From NCBI GenBank assembly GCA_004553625.1, contig SFKX01000008.1:1-64000 (forward strand): a stretch of DNA of 64,000 nt. The letters run 5' to 3'. Made by a program: the position numbers and the translations under genes. The number at the start of each line of letters is the position of its first letter. The stretch's first letter is position 1. A model generated the notes under the pieces. The model worked only from the letters and a program-made list of their open reading frames with translations, searched no databases and was not told the origin of the DNA. Shown here one piece after another: positions 7,259 through 16,118 of the stretch. Origin of the DNA: Clostridiales bacterium. GTDB taxonomy: Bacteria; Bacillota_A; Clostridia; Oscillospirales; Oscillospiraceae.

Positions 7259-8665
7259 TTATGAGTGAAGGTGGAGCTCCCAGCCCATGTACTTGCCCAG
7301 GGCCTCTTCCAGGATCTCCGCACAGTCTCCGCGGACGGCGGCAACATGGTGCTCAAAGCCGTTCGTGCAGATGTAATTGAGCAGCTCCTGGAGCCCGGGT
7401 ATCTTCCATAGCGACAGCGCGCCGAAAGACGGCACCCTGGTATCCAGCAGTTCCCCTTTGCCACAGTAGGCCTTTATGACACCGCGGCTGTCGTCAGTGG
7501 CGATCTTGGCATAGGTGATCGGTCCGGCGGCCACTTGGCCCTTGCACGCGCCGAAGCACTTGTCTGCGCCAATACCCTTGGCAAGGATGTCCAGGTTTGA
7601 GATCTCTATCGGCGAACCGAAAAAGCTCTTGGGGAAGTTGCCGCAGTGCTGATTTATGCAGACGTTCCTGTCCTCGGTGAAGTTGTTGTTCCAGTCCATA
7701 TACGCGCTCTTACCGCCGGAGGCGATGTTCAGTGCCAGCATGGTGAGTGCGCCCATCGCGTCCGACTCGCAGGCCCCGGGGAAGCCTTCCTCACCCAGCA
7801 TGCTCATGCTCAGGCAGGCCGCGCAGCCGTAGTTGTCCTCAATGGAGTTCCAGCACTGCATGGCAAAGGCGTCGCAGCCGTTTTCCACCAGCCAATCCTT
7901 GACCGCCAATATCAGCTTTGCCTGTTTTTCCACCTTGTCCCCGGATATGTGGGCCGGAATGGAACCGTACTCGCGGATCTTATCCATGTATTCGGCTATG
8001 CGGGCGGTATCGTCCATGCGCTTGGCTGCCGCTATGAGCTCCGAGAGGTCCGCAACGCAGGTCGTAACGCCGCTTCTCTGCAGTATCTTTTCGGAGAATC
8101 TCACGGTTCTGAACGGGTCGGGCCGCATACCGATGAGCCCGATGCGCGCGTGTCGCATCGCATAGACCACTTCGCACACCTTTGAGAACTTCCTCAGGTC
8201 CTTCGCAAAGGCCTCCGAATCCAGCGCGCAGGTGTGCAGGCTGGTGAGGCTGAACTTTATGCCGCCGTAATAGAGGTTGTTGCAGACGGAGATCTTCCCG
8301 CAAAAGCTGTCGCGCCGCTCGTCAAGGGAGAGCTTGTCGTCCTCGTCGTCGCAGGCCTGCACCAGCACAGGTACGTCCAGGCCCGCCAGCTTGATGGAGT
8401 GGAATATCGGCGCTTCCTCGCCGAAGTTCGGCATACAGACGATGACGCCGCCTATCTCCGCTGAATGTTCTCTGAACAGCGCGGCGCATTTCTCGGCGTC
8501 GCGCATGGTCTGCACGGCTCCCGTCTCAGTCGCCTGGTCGGGCAGAACTATGTATTCCATCGAGTTTTCTTTCAGTGCTTTGAAGAGCTGTTCCTTCGCC
8601 TGAGATATGAGGCTGGCGGGAAACACACCCCTGCCCGCTACTATTATTGCAAATTTGACCTTCAT
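7259..8665 (-). CDS. L-fucose/L-arabinose isomerase-like sugar isomerase
   Basis: The 468-residue protein resembles the fucose/arabinose isomerase superfamily, Mn2+-dependent aldose-ketose isomerases. Family-like parts include VIVCMPNFGEEAP (about residues 74-86), ARIGLIGMRPDPF (about 173-185), the central AMQCWNSIEDNYG and the downstream ESDAMGALTMLAL, where the metal-binding acidic residues of the family lie (Glu in the SIED segment, Glu/Asp in ESDAMG). The C-terminal part carries HCGNFPKSF and the late VPSFGALSLWKIPG. It sits between a kinase and the E2/E3 genes and behind a split transketolase, so it most likely makes the ketose that the kinase phosphorylates. Fucose itself is unlikely because no fuculose-phosphate aldolase is present. 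Substrate unassigned. Confidence 0.85.
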   Translation of the reverse strand: MKVKFAIIVAGRGVFPASLISQAKEQLFKALKENSMEYIVLPDQATETGAVQTMRDAEKCAALFREHSAEIGGVIVCMPNFGEEAPIFHSIKLAGLDVPVLVQACDDEDDKLSLDERRDSFCGKISVCNNLYYGGIKFSLTSLHTCALDSEAFAKDLRKFSKVCEVVYAMRHARIGLIGMRPDPFRTVRFSEKILQRSGVTTCVADLSELIAAAKRMDDTARIAEYMDKIREYGSIPAHISGDKVEKQAKLILAVKDWLVENGCDAFAMQCWNSIEDNYGCAACLSMSMLGEEGFPGACESDAMGALTMLALNIASGGKSAYMDWNNNFTEDRNVCINQHCGNFPKSFFGSPIEISNLDILAKGIGADKCFGACKGQVAAGPITYAKIATDDSRGVIKAYCGKGELLDTRVPSFGALSLWKIPGLQELLNYICTNGFEHHVAAVRGDCAEILEEALGKYMGWELHLHS

Positions 8666-8678
8666 GCTCCCTTGCTCC

Positions 8679-10151
8679 CTAATTTTTGAAGATTGATAGA
8701 TCTACAGCGCGCTTCCATTCACGCCTGAGCCGCTCACGTTCCCCGGGGTCCATTCGCGGGTGGAGGATATCTCCGCGGCGGATCAGCGCAGGTATGTCCG
8801 CCTGTTGCCAAAAGCCGGTCGCCAGGCCCGCCATAAGCGCCGAGCCAAAGGCCGAAGCCTCTTCGACCGCGTTTTTAACTATAGTCTTGCCGGATATGTC
8901 CGCCTGAAACTGCATCAAGAACCCGTTTTCCGTGGGCTTTCCGTCCACCCGCAGCGCGGCTATGTCCACGCCGCCCTCCTCCAACGCCTCTACCACGTCC
9001 GCGACCTGATATGCAATGGACTCAAGCGCTGCGCGGACGATGTGGCGGGCGTCCGTGTCGTAGCTCATGCCGTATATGAGCGCCTTCGCCGCGGGCGCCC
9101 AGTACGGCGCCCCGAGCCCGGCAAACGCCGGCACCAGATACACGCCTCCGTTGTCCTCGAGCTGGACCGCCGCCGCCTCCGCGTCCCTTGCCGAGTCTAT
9201 GAGCCCCAGCTTGTCCGTCACCCACTTCACTGTGGCGCCGGTGCAATTGATGTTGCCCTCAACGGCAAAACACACGCTCCCTCCAAAGGCATATGCGATG
9301 GTCGTCGCAAGTCCGCGGCAGCGCCGCTTTTCAGCGCCTGTGCTCACCATCAGCGACGAACCCGTGCCGTAGGTCACTTTGAGCCCCTGCTCCAGGCCGT
9401 TCTGTGCGAAGAGCGCGCCGTGCGAGTCCCCGATCAGCCCGGATATTGGAACCGAGCAGCCGTCCAGCTCCATGTGTCCGGCAATCTCATCCGAGTATAT
9501 GACCTTGGGCATCATCTCTGCCCTCAGCCCGAAAAGCTCCAGAAGCCTTTCGTCCCAGCACAGCTCGTTTAGGTTGAACAGCGCCATGCGGCTCGCGTTT
9601 GTATGATCCGTCACGTGGCTGCGTTCAACGCTCAGGTTCCACACGAGCCAGCTGTCTATCGTGCCGCAGAGCAGCCTTCCGCTGTCCCGGAGCCGCGCAG
9701 CCTCGGGTACGTTCTCCATTATCCAGCCCAGCTTCGGCCCGGAGAAGTATTCCGAGAGCGGCAGGCCCGTCTTTTCCGTCAGCTCATCCTCGGCCCCGCT
9801 TTGCCTCACTCTTCTGCATATCTCACCGGCCCTGCTGCACTGCCACACGATCGCGTTATACACCGGTTTGCCGCTCAGTTTGTCCCAGGCCAGCGTTGTC
9901 TCCCGCTGGTTAGTCACGGCAACGGCCTGTATCCGCTCGCCGCCGAGCGCGTTTTCAGACATGAGCTCGCGTATGAGCGCCCGCACATTTGCAAGCAGCT
10001 CCTCCGGGTCATGCTCCACCCAGCCGGCGCGGGGGTGTATCTGCCGGTGCTCCATATAGCGCTTGTCCCTTATCGTCCCGTCACGGGCTATGAGGAGCGC
10101 TTTTGTACCTGTCGTGCTCTGATCTATTGCGATTATGTATTTCTCGGTCAT
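8679..10151 (-). CDS. FGGY-family carbohydrate kinase, glycerol-kinase-like
   Basis: The start is ATG 10151, two bases after the transketolase stop, giving MTEKYIIAIDQSTTGTKALL; a longer frame to 10187 lies inside the upstream gene. The 490-residue protein has the FGGY layout: the phosphate-binding DQSTTGTKALL, AVAVTNQRETTLAWDK (about 75-90), GLIGDSHGALFAQ (about 245), the ATP site TYGTGSSLMVS (about 265), GAPYWAP and the late EASAFGSALMAG. It transfers phosphate from ATP to a polyol or ketose. Sequence style is closest to glycerol kinases. No glycerol facilitator or glycerol-phosphate dehydrogenase is near, and the neighbours are a ribose-type importer, an isomerase and transketolase halves, so a ketose is the likelier substrate (inference). 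Confidence 0.9.
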   Translation of the reverse strand: MTEKYIIAIDQSTTGTKALLIARDGTIRDKRYMEHRQIHPRAGWVEHDPEELLANVRALIRELMSENALGGERIQAVAVTNQRETTLAWDKLSGKPVYNAIVWQCSRAGEICRRVRQSGAEDELTEKTGLPLSEYFSGPKLGWIMENVPEAARLRDSGRLLCGTIDSWLVWNLSVERSHVTDHTNASRMALFNLNELCWDERLLELFGLRAEMMPKVIYSDEIAGHMELDGCSVPISGLIGDSHGALFAQNGLEQGLKVTYGTGSSLMVSTGAEKRRCRGLATTIAYAFGGSVCFAVEGNINCTGATVKWVTDKLGLIDSARDAEAAAVQLEDNGGVYLVPAFAGLGAPYWAPAAKALIYGMSYDTDARHIVRAALESIAYQVADVVEALEEGGVDIAALRVDGKPTENGFLMQFQADISGKTIVKNAVEEASAFGSALMAGLATGFWQQADIPALIRRGDILHPRMDPGERERLRREWKRAVDLSIFKN

Positions 10152-10153
10152 AT

Positions 10154-11116
10154 CTATCCGTTCTTTTGTCCGAGCACACTGCGGCAAGCCGCGGCTATGC
10201 CCTCGGCGTCCAGTCCATAATGGGATTTCATCTCGCCCGGCGAGCCGCAGAGCAGCACCTCTGCGGGCAGCGCCACGCAGCGGACGGGTACGGGGTGCTC
10301 CGCCGCGGTGAGCTGTGCCACGGCCGCGCCCAGGCCGCCGTTTATGCTGTGCTCTTCCGCCGTCACTATCGCACCGGTCTCCCTCGCCGCTTCCATGACC
10401 GCTTCCACGTCAATGGGGTCGAGGGTAAACATGTCCAGAACCCGCGCGCTCACGCCCTCCTCCTGCAGCATTTCCGCCGCGTCGAGCGCAGAGGCCACAA
10501 GCTCGCCGACCGCTATTATCGAAACGTCGCCGCCCTGGCGGCACAGCTGCGCCCTGCCTATCCGAAAGCTCTCGCTCCCGTCATAGACAACGGGGCACTT
10601 GCCGCGGCCCATACGTACATATGCCGGACCCTTGTATTCGCACAGAGCGCGCGCCAGCGCTGCAGCCTGCACCGCGTCGGACGGACACAGCACCGCAAGA
10701 TTAGCCACTGCGCGCATCGCCGCAAAGTCCTGAACGGAATAGTGGGATTCGCCCAGCGCTCCATAGCTTATGCCGCCGCTCACGCCTATGAGCTTCACGT
10801 CCTTGTTTGAATACGCCGCGTCGACCTTTACCTGCTCAAAGCTCCTGGCCGAAAGGAAGGACGCCGGCGCGCAGACAAAGGGCCGCTTGCCAACGGATGC
10901 CAGGCCCGCAGCTATTCCTACCATGTCCTGCTCCGCGATGCCGCATTCGACAAACTGTTCGGGCAGTTCGGCGGAAAAATCGCCCAGGGACGCGGAACCC
11001 GTGGCGTCAGACGTGAGCACCATAATGCTCGGGTCTTTTTTCGCCGCGCGCAGCAGCTCGGCCATGAAAGTCTGCCGGCAGGCTTCCTCTTTTCTGGGCA
11101 TTTCGTTTGCTTTCAT
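10154..11116 (-). CDS. Transketolase-like C-terminal subunit
   Basis: The start is ATG 11116, overlapping the stop of the N-terminal half as ATGA, which gives 320 residues. This half carries the pyrimidine-binding domain with the conserved ThDP-activating glutamate in FVECGIAEQDMVGIAAGLAS (about residues 57-76), plus HYSVQDFAAMR and the C-terminal VALPAEVLLCGSPGEM. With the adjacent N-terminal half it forms a two-chain transketolase that moves a two-carbon ketol unit between sugar phosphates. Split transketolases are common in Bacillota and archaea and are also recruited to special pathways, for example apulose-4-phosphate or sulfofructose cleavage. Placement between kinase and importer genes indicates a dedicated enzyme rather than the housekeeping pentose-phosphate one. 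Confidence 0.93.
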   Translation of the reverse strand: MKANEMPRKEEACRQTFMAELLRAAKKDPSIMVLTSDATGSASLGDFSAELPEQFVECGIAEQDMVGIAAGLASVGKRPFVCAPASFLSARSFEQVKVDAAYSNKDVKLIGVSGGISYGALGESHYSVQDFAAMRAVANLAVLCPSDAVQAAALARALCEYKGPAYVRMGRGKCPVVYDGSESFRIGRAQLCRQGGDVSIIAVGELVASALDAAEMLQEEGVSARVLDMFTLDPIDVEAVMEAARETGAIVTAEEHSINGGLGAAVAQLTAAEHPVPVRCVALPAEVLLCGSPGEMKSHYGLDAEGIAAACRSVLGQKNG

Positions 11117-11943
11117 GCCGCCGTCTCCCTTCTCTTGGCCTCCAGCGCCGCCATGGCCTCCCTGTATTGGACCTCGTTCGGTATGCCGTGGTGCCACTTG
11201 GCCTGGTTTTCGGCAAAGGACACGCCCTTTCCCTTCACAGTATGCGCCAGGATCAGGCTAGGCTTGCCGCGCTCAAACGGGAGCCGGTCGAGGGCGGTCA
11301 CAACGCTCTTCATGTCGTTTCCGTCGATCTCCTCCACACTCCAGCCGAACGCGCGGTACTTATCCGCAAGGCTCTCCAGCCTCATAACGTCCTCCGTGTA
11401 GCCGGTTATCTGGAGCATGTTCCTGTCCACAACGGCGGTCAGGTTGTCGAGCCCATAGTTTCCGGCTGCCATTGCCGCCTCCCAAACGGAGCCTTCGGCC
11501 TGCTCGCCGTCGCCCATTATGGTGTATACGCCGCAGTTCATGCCGGACCGTTTGGCTCCAAGCGCCATCCCAACAGCCGCCGAAAGTCCGTGGCCCAGCG
11601 CTCCGGAGCACATCTCAACGCCCGGGACCTTTACTGTGGGATGCCCGAACAGTCTCGAGCCGAAGCCGGAATAGCCGTCCAGCTCCGCCGGGTCGAAGAA
11701 GCCCAGGTCCGCGAGCACACAGTAGAGCGTCTCAACGCTGTGGCCCTTGCTCAGGATGAACCTGTCTCTATCTATTTTCTGCCAGTTTTCCGGCCTGACA
11801 TTCATCTTGTGATAGTAGAGGGCGACCAGGATATCCACCATGGACATGCTCCCGCCCAGGTGTCCGGCCTTGGACTCATATATCATGCGGAGCGCCCTCA
11901 TCCTGATGTCGATGGCTTTTAATTCAAGCTGCTTTATCTGCAT
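11113..11943 (-). CDS. Transketolase-like N-terminal subunit
   Basis: The 276-residue thiamine-diphosphate-binding half contains GHLGGSMSMVDILVALYYHK (about residues 28-47), SKGHSVETLYCVL and GALGHGLSAAVGMALGAK. It also has the ThDP/Mg motif GDGEQAEGSVWEAAMAAGNY followed by the metal-binding Asn in VVDRN. Together with the next gene it makes a complete transketolase. The ATGA overlap ensures coupled synthesis of the two halves. It follows the ABC permease by 34 bases, so it belongs to the same transcript as the importer. All cofactor residues are present. Confidence 0.94.
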   Translation of the reverse strand: MQIKQLELKAIDIRMRALRMIYESKAGHLGGSMSMVDILVALYYHKMNVRPENWQKIDRDRFILSKGHSVETLYCVLADLGFFDPAELDGYSGFGSRLFGHPTVKVPGVEMCSGALGHGLSAAVGMALGAKRSGMNCGVYTIMGDGEQAEGSVWEAAMAAGNYGLDNLTAVVDRNMLQITGYTEDVMRLESLADKYRAFGWSVEEIDGNDMKSVVTALDRLPFERGKPSLILAHTVKGKGVSFAENQAKWHHGIPNEVQYREAMAALEAKRRETAA

Positions 11944-11977
11944 ACCGCACCTCCTAACCAGCTCCGCCTGTCTCGGC

Positions 11978-12934
11978 TTACTTTCTCTTGTTCTTCTCGA
12001 TCAGGACGGCCGCCACGACCAGGGCGCCGGTGGCGATATCCATGATGAAGGAGTTCACGCCCAGCAGGTTTCCACCGTTTGTCAGGACCGCCATTATCGC
12101 CGCGCCTATAACGGTGCCGAGGACCGTTCCCTCAGCGCCGGCTAGACTCGCTCCGCCGATGACCGCCGCAGCTATGGCCTCCATCTCGTAGCCCTCTCCG
12201 GCGGAGGGCTGGGCGCTGGTGATGCGCGCAGTCAGGAGTATACCCGCCAGCGCGGCGCAGAGCGCGTTGAACATATACGTCGCGCAAATAGTCGGCGCGA
12301 GCTTTATGCCGCTGAGCCTGGACGCCTCCTTGTTGCTGCCCAGCGCATATATGTTTCTGCCAAATCTCGTATATTTCAAAATGTACGCCGCTATAATGAT
12401 GACCACGAGCCACACGATAAACAGCGAGGGCAGGCCGAAAATGCTCAGCTGGGCAAAGCTCGTGAAGCTCTGAGGCAGAGACGGTATGGTCCTGCCCTGA
12501 GTTATGAGCATGGCGAGTCCGCGCCCCATCTCCATTGTACCCAAGGTCGCTATGAACTCGGGGATCTTGCCGTATTGTATCAGGATGCCGTTCAGAAGGC
12601 CGATCATCAGGCATATCGCGATCGTTACGGCAAGCGCCGGGATCGTACTCCAGCCCTGTTCCTTCAGGAGCACTCCGCACATTACGCTGCTCAGTCCGAC
12701 GACCGAGCCGACGGACAGGTCTATTCCTCCGGTGATTATTACAAAGGTCATGCCTATGGAGACAAGCCCCGTGACCGAGGTGGAACGCAGAAGGTTGTAC
12801 AGGTTCCTGGACGATATAAACTCAGGCCGGGCGAGCGACAGCGCCGCGCACAACACTATGAGGATCAGTATAAGCGTGCCGCTGGACAGCCGGCTCTTCC
12901 TCTTCATATTTGTCAGAACGGTTTCTCTTTTCAT
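11978..12934 (-). CDS. Ribose-type sugar ABC transporter permease
   Basis: The start is ATG 12934, which has an aaggagattcgtg ribosome site and gives 318 residues; the frame stays open to 13180 but that part overlaps the ATPase gene and is not membrane-like. The protein has 8-10 hydrophobic segments and the RbsC/XylH family signature FVIITGGIDLSVGSVVGLSS (about residues 67-86). Further on come IPEFIATLGTMEMGRGLA and the coupling motif ALGSNKEASRLSGIK, then AAVIGGASLAGAEGTVLGT near the end. It forms the inner-membrane channel for a monosaccharide with the ATPase and binding protein upstream. The exact sugar cannot be read from the permease. Confidence 0.93.
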   Translation of the reverse strand: MKRETVLTNMKRKSRLSSGTLILILIVLCAALSLARPEFISSRNLYNLLRSTSVTGLVSIGMTFVIITGGIDLSVGSVVGLSSVMCGVLLKEQGWSTIPALAVTIAICLMIGLLNGILIQYGKIPEFIATLGTMEMGRGLAMLITQGRTIPSLPQSFTSFAQLSIFGLPSLFIVWLVVIIIAAYILKYTRFGRNIYALGSNKEASRLSGIKLAPTICATYMFNALCAALAGILLTARITSAQPSAGEGYEMEAIAAAVIGGASLAGAEGTVLGTVIGAAIMAVLTNGGNLLGVNSFIMDIATGALVVAAVLIEKNKRK

Positions 12935-12953
12935 CACGAATCTCCTTGTGCCA

Positions 12954-14477
12954 TCAGCTTTTGATCCCGGAGGCAAGCAAAACCGCTTTTTTCTCCAGTT
13001 CGTTGTGCGGGATGTTCCTGATCTCATCGCTGCTGATCTCCCCGGCGACCTTGCCCTCGCTGAATACGACAACGCGGTTTGCCAGGCCCAGCACTTCGGG
13101 AAGATATGAGGAAATGAGAATGATGGAGTTGCCTTCCATCGTGAGTTTTTCCAGGAGCTTGTATATCTCGCGTTTTGCATTTACGTCGATGCCCACAGTG
13201 GGCTCGTCGAAGATGAACACCTTGCTCTTTTTGCAGAGCCACTTGGATATGACCACCTTTTGCTGGTTTCCTCCGCTGAGATTGCGTACAAGCTGCTCCA
13301 GGCTCGGGGTCTTTATGCCGATCGCGTCTTTGTAATGCTGAGCGTTGGCGTGTTCCCTTTTCAGGTCGACGCCGCCCAGTCTGCTGATGTCTCCATACGA
13401 GGCGAGATTTGTGTTGTGCTTGATGGAAAGCGCGAGACACAGTCCCTGTTCGCGGCGGTTTTCAGGCAGCAGGCTTATCCCGTTCTTGATGGCGTCCGCC
13501 GGGTTCGAGATCTTCACCTCTTTGCCCTCTACCAGAACGCTGCCACTGTCGTATCGCTCCGCGCCGAATATGGTGCGGACGGTTTCGGTCCTGCCGGAGC
13601 CGACCAGGCCGAACAGGCCCAGTATCTCTCCGCGGTGCACCTTGAAAGAGATATCCTCAAAAACCCCTTTCTTGGTCAGGCCCCTGACCTCGAGTACCGT
13701 CTCGCCGACTGCGGGATGCTCGATATCGTACATGTCCGTCATCTCACGGCCCACCATCATGGATACAAGCTCGTCGCTATTGGTCTCGGATATCAGCTTG
13801 TGTCCCGCGAACTTGCCGTCCTTGAGCACCGTCACCTCGTCGCAGATCTCAAAGAGCTCCTCCAGCCGGTGAGAAATATAGATGATGCCAAGGCCTTTTT
13901 CCTTCATCCTGCGGATTATCCCAAAAAGCATCCGCGTGTCCTCGTCGGTCAAAAGCGCCGTGGGCTCGTCAAATATGGCCAGCTTCGCATCCTCGCTCAC
14001 CGCCTTGGCTATCGAGATCATCTCCTGCTGCGCCACGGTGAGTTCGCTCAGCTTTTTGCGCACGTCCACATTGATGCCCAGGTCCTGCAGGATGGCCTCC
14101 GAATCCTTATACACCTTCTTCCAGTCCACCGACGCGCCCTTCCTCGGCAGCCTGCCAAGGAAAAAATTCTCTCCCACGCTCAGGTGCGGAGCCATCGTTA
14201 TGTCCTGATAGATCGCAAGAAGGCCGAGAGACTTTGCCTGCATCGGGTTCTGGATAGCAGTTTCCTTGCCCTCGATGTAGATCTTGCCCTCGTAGTTGTT
14301 GCCATACACGCCCATGAGTACTTTTATGAGGGTGGACTTTCCCGCGCCGTTTTCCCCTATCAGTGCGTGTACCGAAGAGGGCCTGACGCTCAGGTTTATC
14401 CCGGAAAGCGCTTGCACGCCCGGGAAGCTCTTGCTTATGCCCTCCATGCGTATTATCTCGCCGCTGTATTCGCTCAT
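12954..14477 (-). CDS. Ribose-type sugar ABC transporter ATPase, duplicated domain
   Basis: The 507-residue protein has two ABC cassettes, as in RbsA/MglA. The first has Walker A GENGAGKSTL (about residues 41-50), signature LTVAQQEMISIAKA and Walker B LAIFDEPTAL. The second has the degenerate P-loop GLVGSGRTE (about 291), signature LSGGNQQKVVISKWL and VFIFDEPTVGID. This asymmetry is normal for the CUT2 class. It powers uptake of a monosaccharide through the permease encoded 19 bases downstream. The gene follows the binding-protein gene after an 87-base spacer containing a perfect 15-bp hairpin. Substrate as for the operon: unknown, likely a pentose or related sugar. Confidence 0.95.
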   Translation of the reverse strand: MSEYSGEIIRMEGISKSFPGVQALSGINLSVRPSSVHALIGENGAGKSTLIKVLMGVYGNNYEGKIYIEGKETAIQNPMQAKSLGLLAIYQDITMAPHLSVGENFFLGRLPRKGASVDWKKVYKDSEAILQDLGINVDVRKKLSELTVAQQEMISIAKAVSEDAKLAIFDEPTALLTDEDTRMLFGIIRRMKEKGLGIIYISHRLEELFEICDEVTVLKDGKFAGHKLISETNSDELVSMMVGREMTDMYDIEHPAVGETVLEVRGLTKKGVFEDISFKVHRGEILGLFGLVGSGRTETVRTIFGAERYDSGSVLVEGKEVKISNPADAIKNGISLLPENRREQGLCLALSIKHNTNLASYGDISRLGGVDLKREHANAQHYKDAIGIKTPSLEQLVRNLSGGNQQKVVISKWLCKKSKVFIFDEPTVGIDVNAKREIYKLLEKLTMEGNSIILISSYLPEVLGLANRVVVFSEGKVAGEISSDEIRNIPHNELEKKAVLLASGIKS

Positions 14478-14494
14478 AGAATCCCCCTGTTACT

Positions 14495-14530
14495 TCAAAC
14501 TCGGTCCGCAAGGAGGCGGACCGAGTTTGA
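14495..14530 (-). other. Intercistronic hairpin between binding protein and ATPase genes
   Basis: A perfect 15-bp stem runs TCAAACTCGGTCCGC / GCGGACCGAGTTTGA with a 6-base loop. There is no U-tract long enough for efficient termination, so it probably protects the upstream binding-protein mRNA or attenuates downstream expression. Confidence 0.75.
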
Positions 14531-14564
14531 GCTGAAACACTGTCGCTTTACGATCCCGCTCCCG

Positions 14565-15599
14565 TCAGCGTGCCAGGCGGCTGGGGTCCAGGACGTCCTG
14601 GATACTCTCGTCGTCTATGTTTTCCAGAGTGACGAGAGTAACGCCGGTGTTGTAGTAGCTGTCGATGCTCTCGCCCATAACTGCGTCGTAGGCAAAGTTG
14701 ACCGCCTTGTAACCCCAGTTATAGAGGTCCTGGACCAATATGGCCTTGAGCGCGCCGTTGCGAATGCCGTCTATCTCCTCGGGATTTCCGTCGTAGGCCA
14801 CGCCGACTATCTCGTCCTCAAGCCCCGCCTCCGCGATCGCAAGAGCGATGCCGGAACCGGTGACGTTGTTGTCTCCGTATACTCCGATGAGGTCGGCATG
14901 CGCGGAAATGTAGTCGTTGGTGAGGTCCATGGCCTTCTGCATATCGTTATCCACATACTGTTCGGATATGATGGTGATATCCGGGGCGAGCTCGGCCATC
15001 TTGTCTATGAAGCCGTCGTCGCGGTCATATACGGTCTGAACAGGGACCGCGCTGACTATGCCTATTGTACCCTTGAGCTCTTTGCCGGCCTCCTGCAGAT
15101 ACTTCACCATCTGCTCGGCCATCATCTCGCCGCCGGCATAGTTGTCGTTCGCCATGAACATGTCGTAGGATTCGGTGTTGACCGCGGTGTCCACCACGAT
15201 GATCTTAATTCCAGCCTCGTGCGCCTCCTCAAGCGCAGCGACAACAGCGTCGCTGTCGGAGGGGGTGATGACAATGGCGTCGGGCTTGGATACGATGACG
15301 TCCTCGAGCAGAGTCACCTGTCCGGCGATGTCCGCCTCGGACGCGGCGCCGTGCTCCGTGATCTCAATCTTGCCCTCGCTGTCGAGCACCGCGTTGCGCG
15401 CGCCCGTCAGCATGTACTGCCAGGACTCGGAGTCCGTGGACTTCACTATCACCGCAACTTTGACGGCTTCTTCGGTATTTGGCGTGTCGGAAACGGCTGC
15501 GTCGCCGGTATCCGCCGGGGCGGGGTCGTTTGCCTGCCCGCATGCGCAGAGCGCAAGCAGCATACAGAGCGCAAGGGCAATTGACAAAATCCTTTTCAT
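14565..15599 (-). CDS. Sugar ABC transporter substrate-binding lipoprotein
   Basis: The start is ATG 15599, preceded by taggaggaaaacc, giving 344 residues; a ten-residue-longer reading lacks a ribosome site. A lipoprotein signal ends at ALCAC (Cys about 19), followed by a low-complexity Ala/Asp/Pro linker to about residue 45. The RbsB-like type I binding fold follows, with VAVIVKSTDSESWQYMLTGA, DAIVITPSDSDAVVAALEEA, IKIIVVDTAV and IGVYGDNNVTGSGIALAI. It captures a monosaccharide outside the membrane. As the promoter-proximal gene of the minus-strand operon, and with a hairpin after it, it should be the most abundant product. Its ligand would define the whole pathway. Confidence 0.94.
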   Translation of the reverse strand: MKRILSIALALCMLLALCACGQANDPAPADTGDAAVSDTPNTEEAVKVAVIVKSTDSESWQYMLTGARNAVLDSEGKIEITEHGAASEADIAGQVTLLEDVIVSKPDAIVITPSDSDAVVAALEEAHEAGIKIIVVDTAVNTESYDMFMANDNYAGGEMMAEQMVKYLQEAGKELKGTIGIVSAVPVQTVYDRDDGFIDKMAELAPDITIISEQYVDNDMQKAMDLTNDYISAHADLIGVYGDNNVTGSGIALAIAEAGLEDEIVGVAYDGNPEEIDGIRNGALKAILVQDLYNWGYKAVNFAYDAVMGESIDSYYNTGVTLVTLENIDDESIQDVLDPSRLAR

Positions 15600-16118
15600 G
15601 GTTTTCCTCCTAAATATATTTTTCGCCATGCACGTGGCATAAAGCCGCCATTTTCCCAGGATCTCCGTTGCGGCACCTTTGCGGGCGCCATGTTAAGTTT
15701 CAGTTTACTTAAGAAATCCCGGGCTTAATTTAAGATTTTTTCTTTCGCGTTGCTTAAGCTAGCTAAATTATTAATATCACAGGCAGCTTCCGAGTGTCAA
15801 GCAAATCGACGGATTTTCATCTGCTTTTTGTTTATTTTTATCTGTTTACACAATTATATGCCGCTATCATACTGCGATTTGCATAATAAATGAGCTAAAT
15901 TTTAGTTTATTAGTTAACTTACCCAAAAAACTGTTTACTATTTTTCATTGAATTACTATTGATTTTTCAGTTTGCCTATCTTATATTATTATCGAAAACG
16001 CCCGTTTGAATAAAACGAGTTATCAAACATGGCACAGATTGATATACTGCACTAAATTTATCTAATTAAGTGAAAAATAGTATATTGAACTACAAACTAA
16101 AATACGGAGGAAAGCAAC
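15600..16118. other. 519-base AT-rich divergent control region
   Basis: The region lies between the leftward importer/catabolic operon and the rightward E1 operon and is far more AT-rich than the coding sequence. I see no gene in it. It holds several related AT-rich elements: 15690-15712 (TTAAGTTTCAGTTTACTTAA), 15901-15920 (on the minus strand TAACTAATAAACTAAA), and 16087-16103 (AACTACAAACTAAAAT). The last two resemble the element at the lacI promoter and are candidate LacI operators. A possible rightward promoter is at 15959-15987. No riboswitch fold was recognised. Confidence 0.65.
15959..15987 (+). promoter_or_regulatory. Candidate promoter of the E1 operon
   Basis: TTGATT (15959-15964), a 17-base spacer and TATATT (15982-15987) fit a housekeeping promoter reading towards the E1-alpha gene, with about 125 bases of leader. 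In such AT-rich sequence other matches are possible, so the choice is tentative. Confidence 0.4.

Noticed and set aside
8679..10151. Naming the kinase as glpK (glycerol kinase)
   Set aside because: The FGGY sequence resembles glycerol kinases, but no glycerol transport or glycerol-phosphate genes are nearby, and the operon context favours a ketose substrate.
11978..13180. A longer start for the ribose-type permease at 13180
   Set aside because: The added 82 residues overlap the ATPase gene and are not membrane-like, and the ATG at 12934 has a good ribosome site.
13260..15584. A 774-codon plus-strand open frame across the ATPase and binding-protein genes
   Set aside because: It spans two real minus-strand genes plus their intergenic hairpin and shows no domain. 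The frame is open only because of codon bias.
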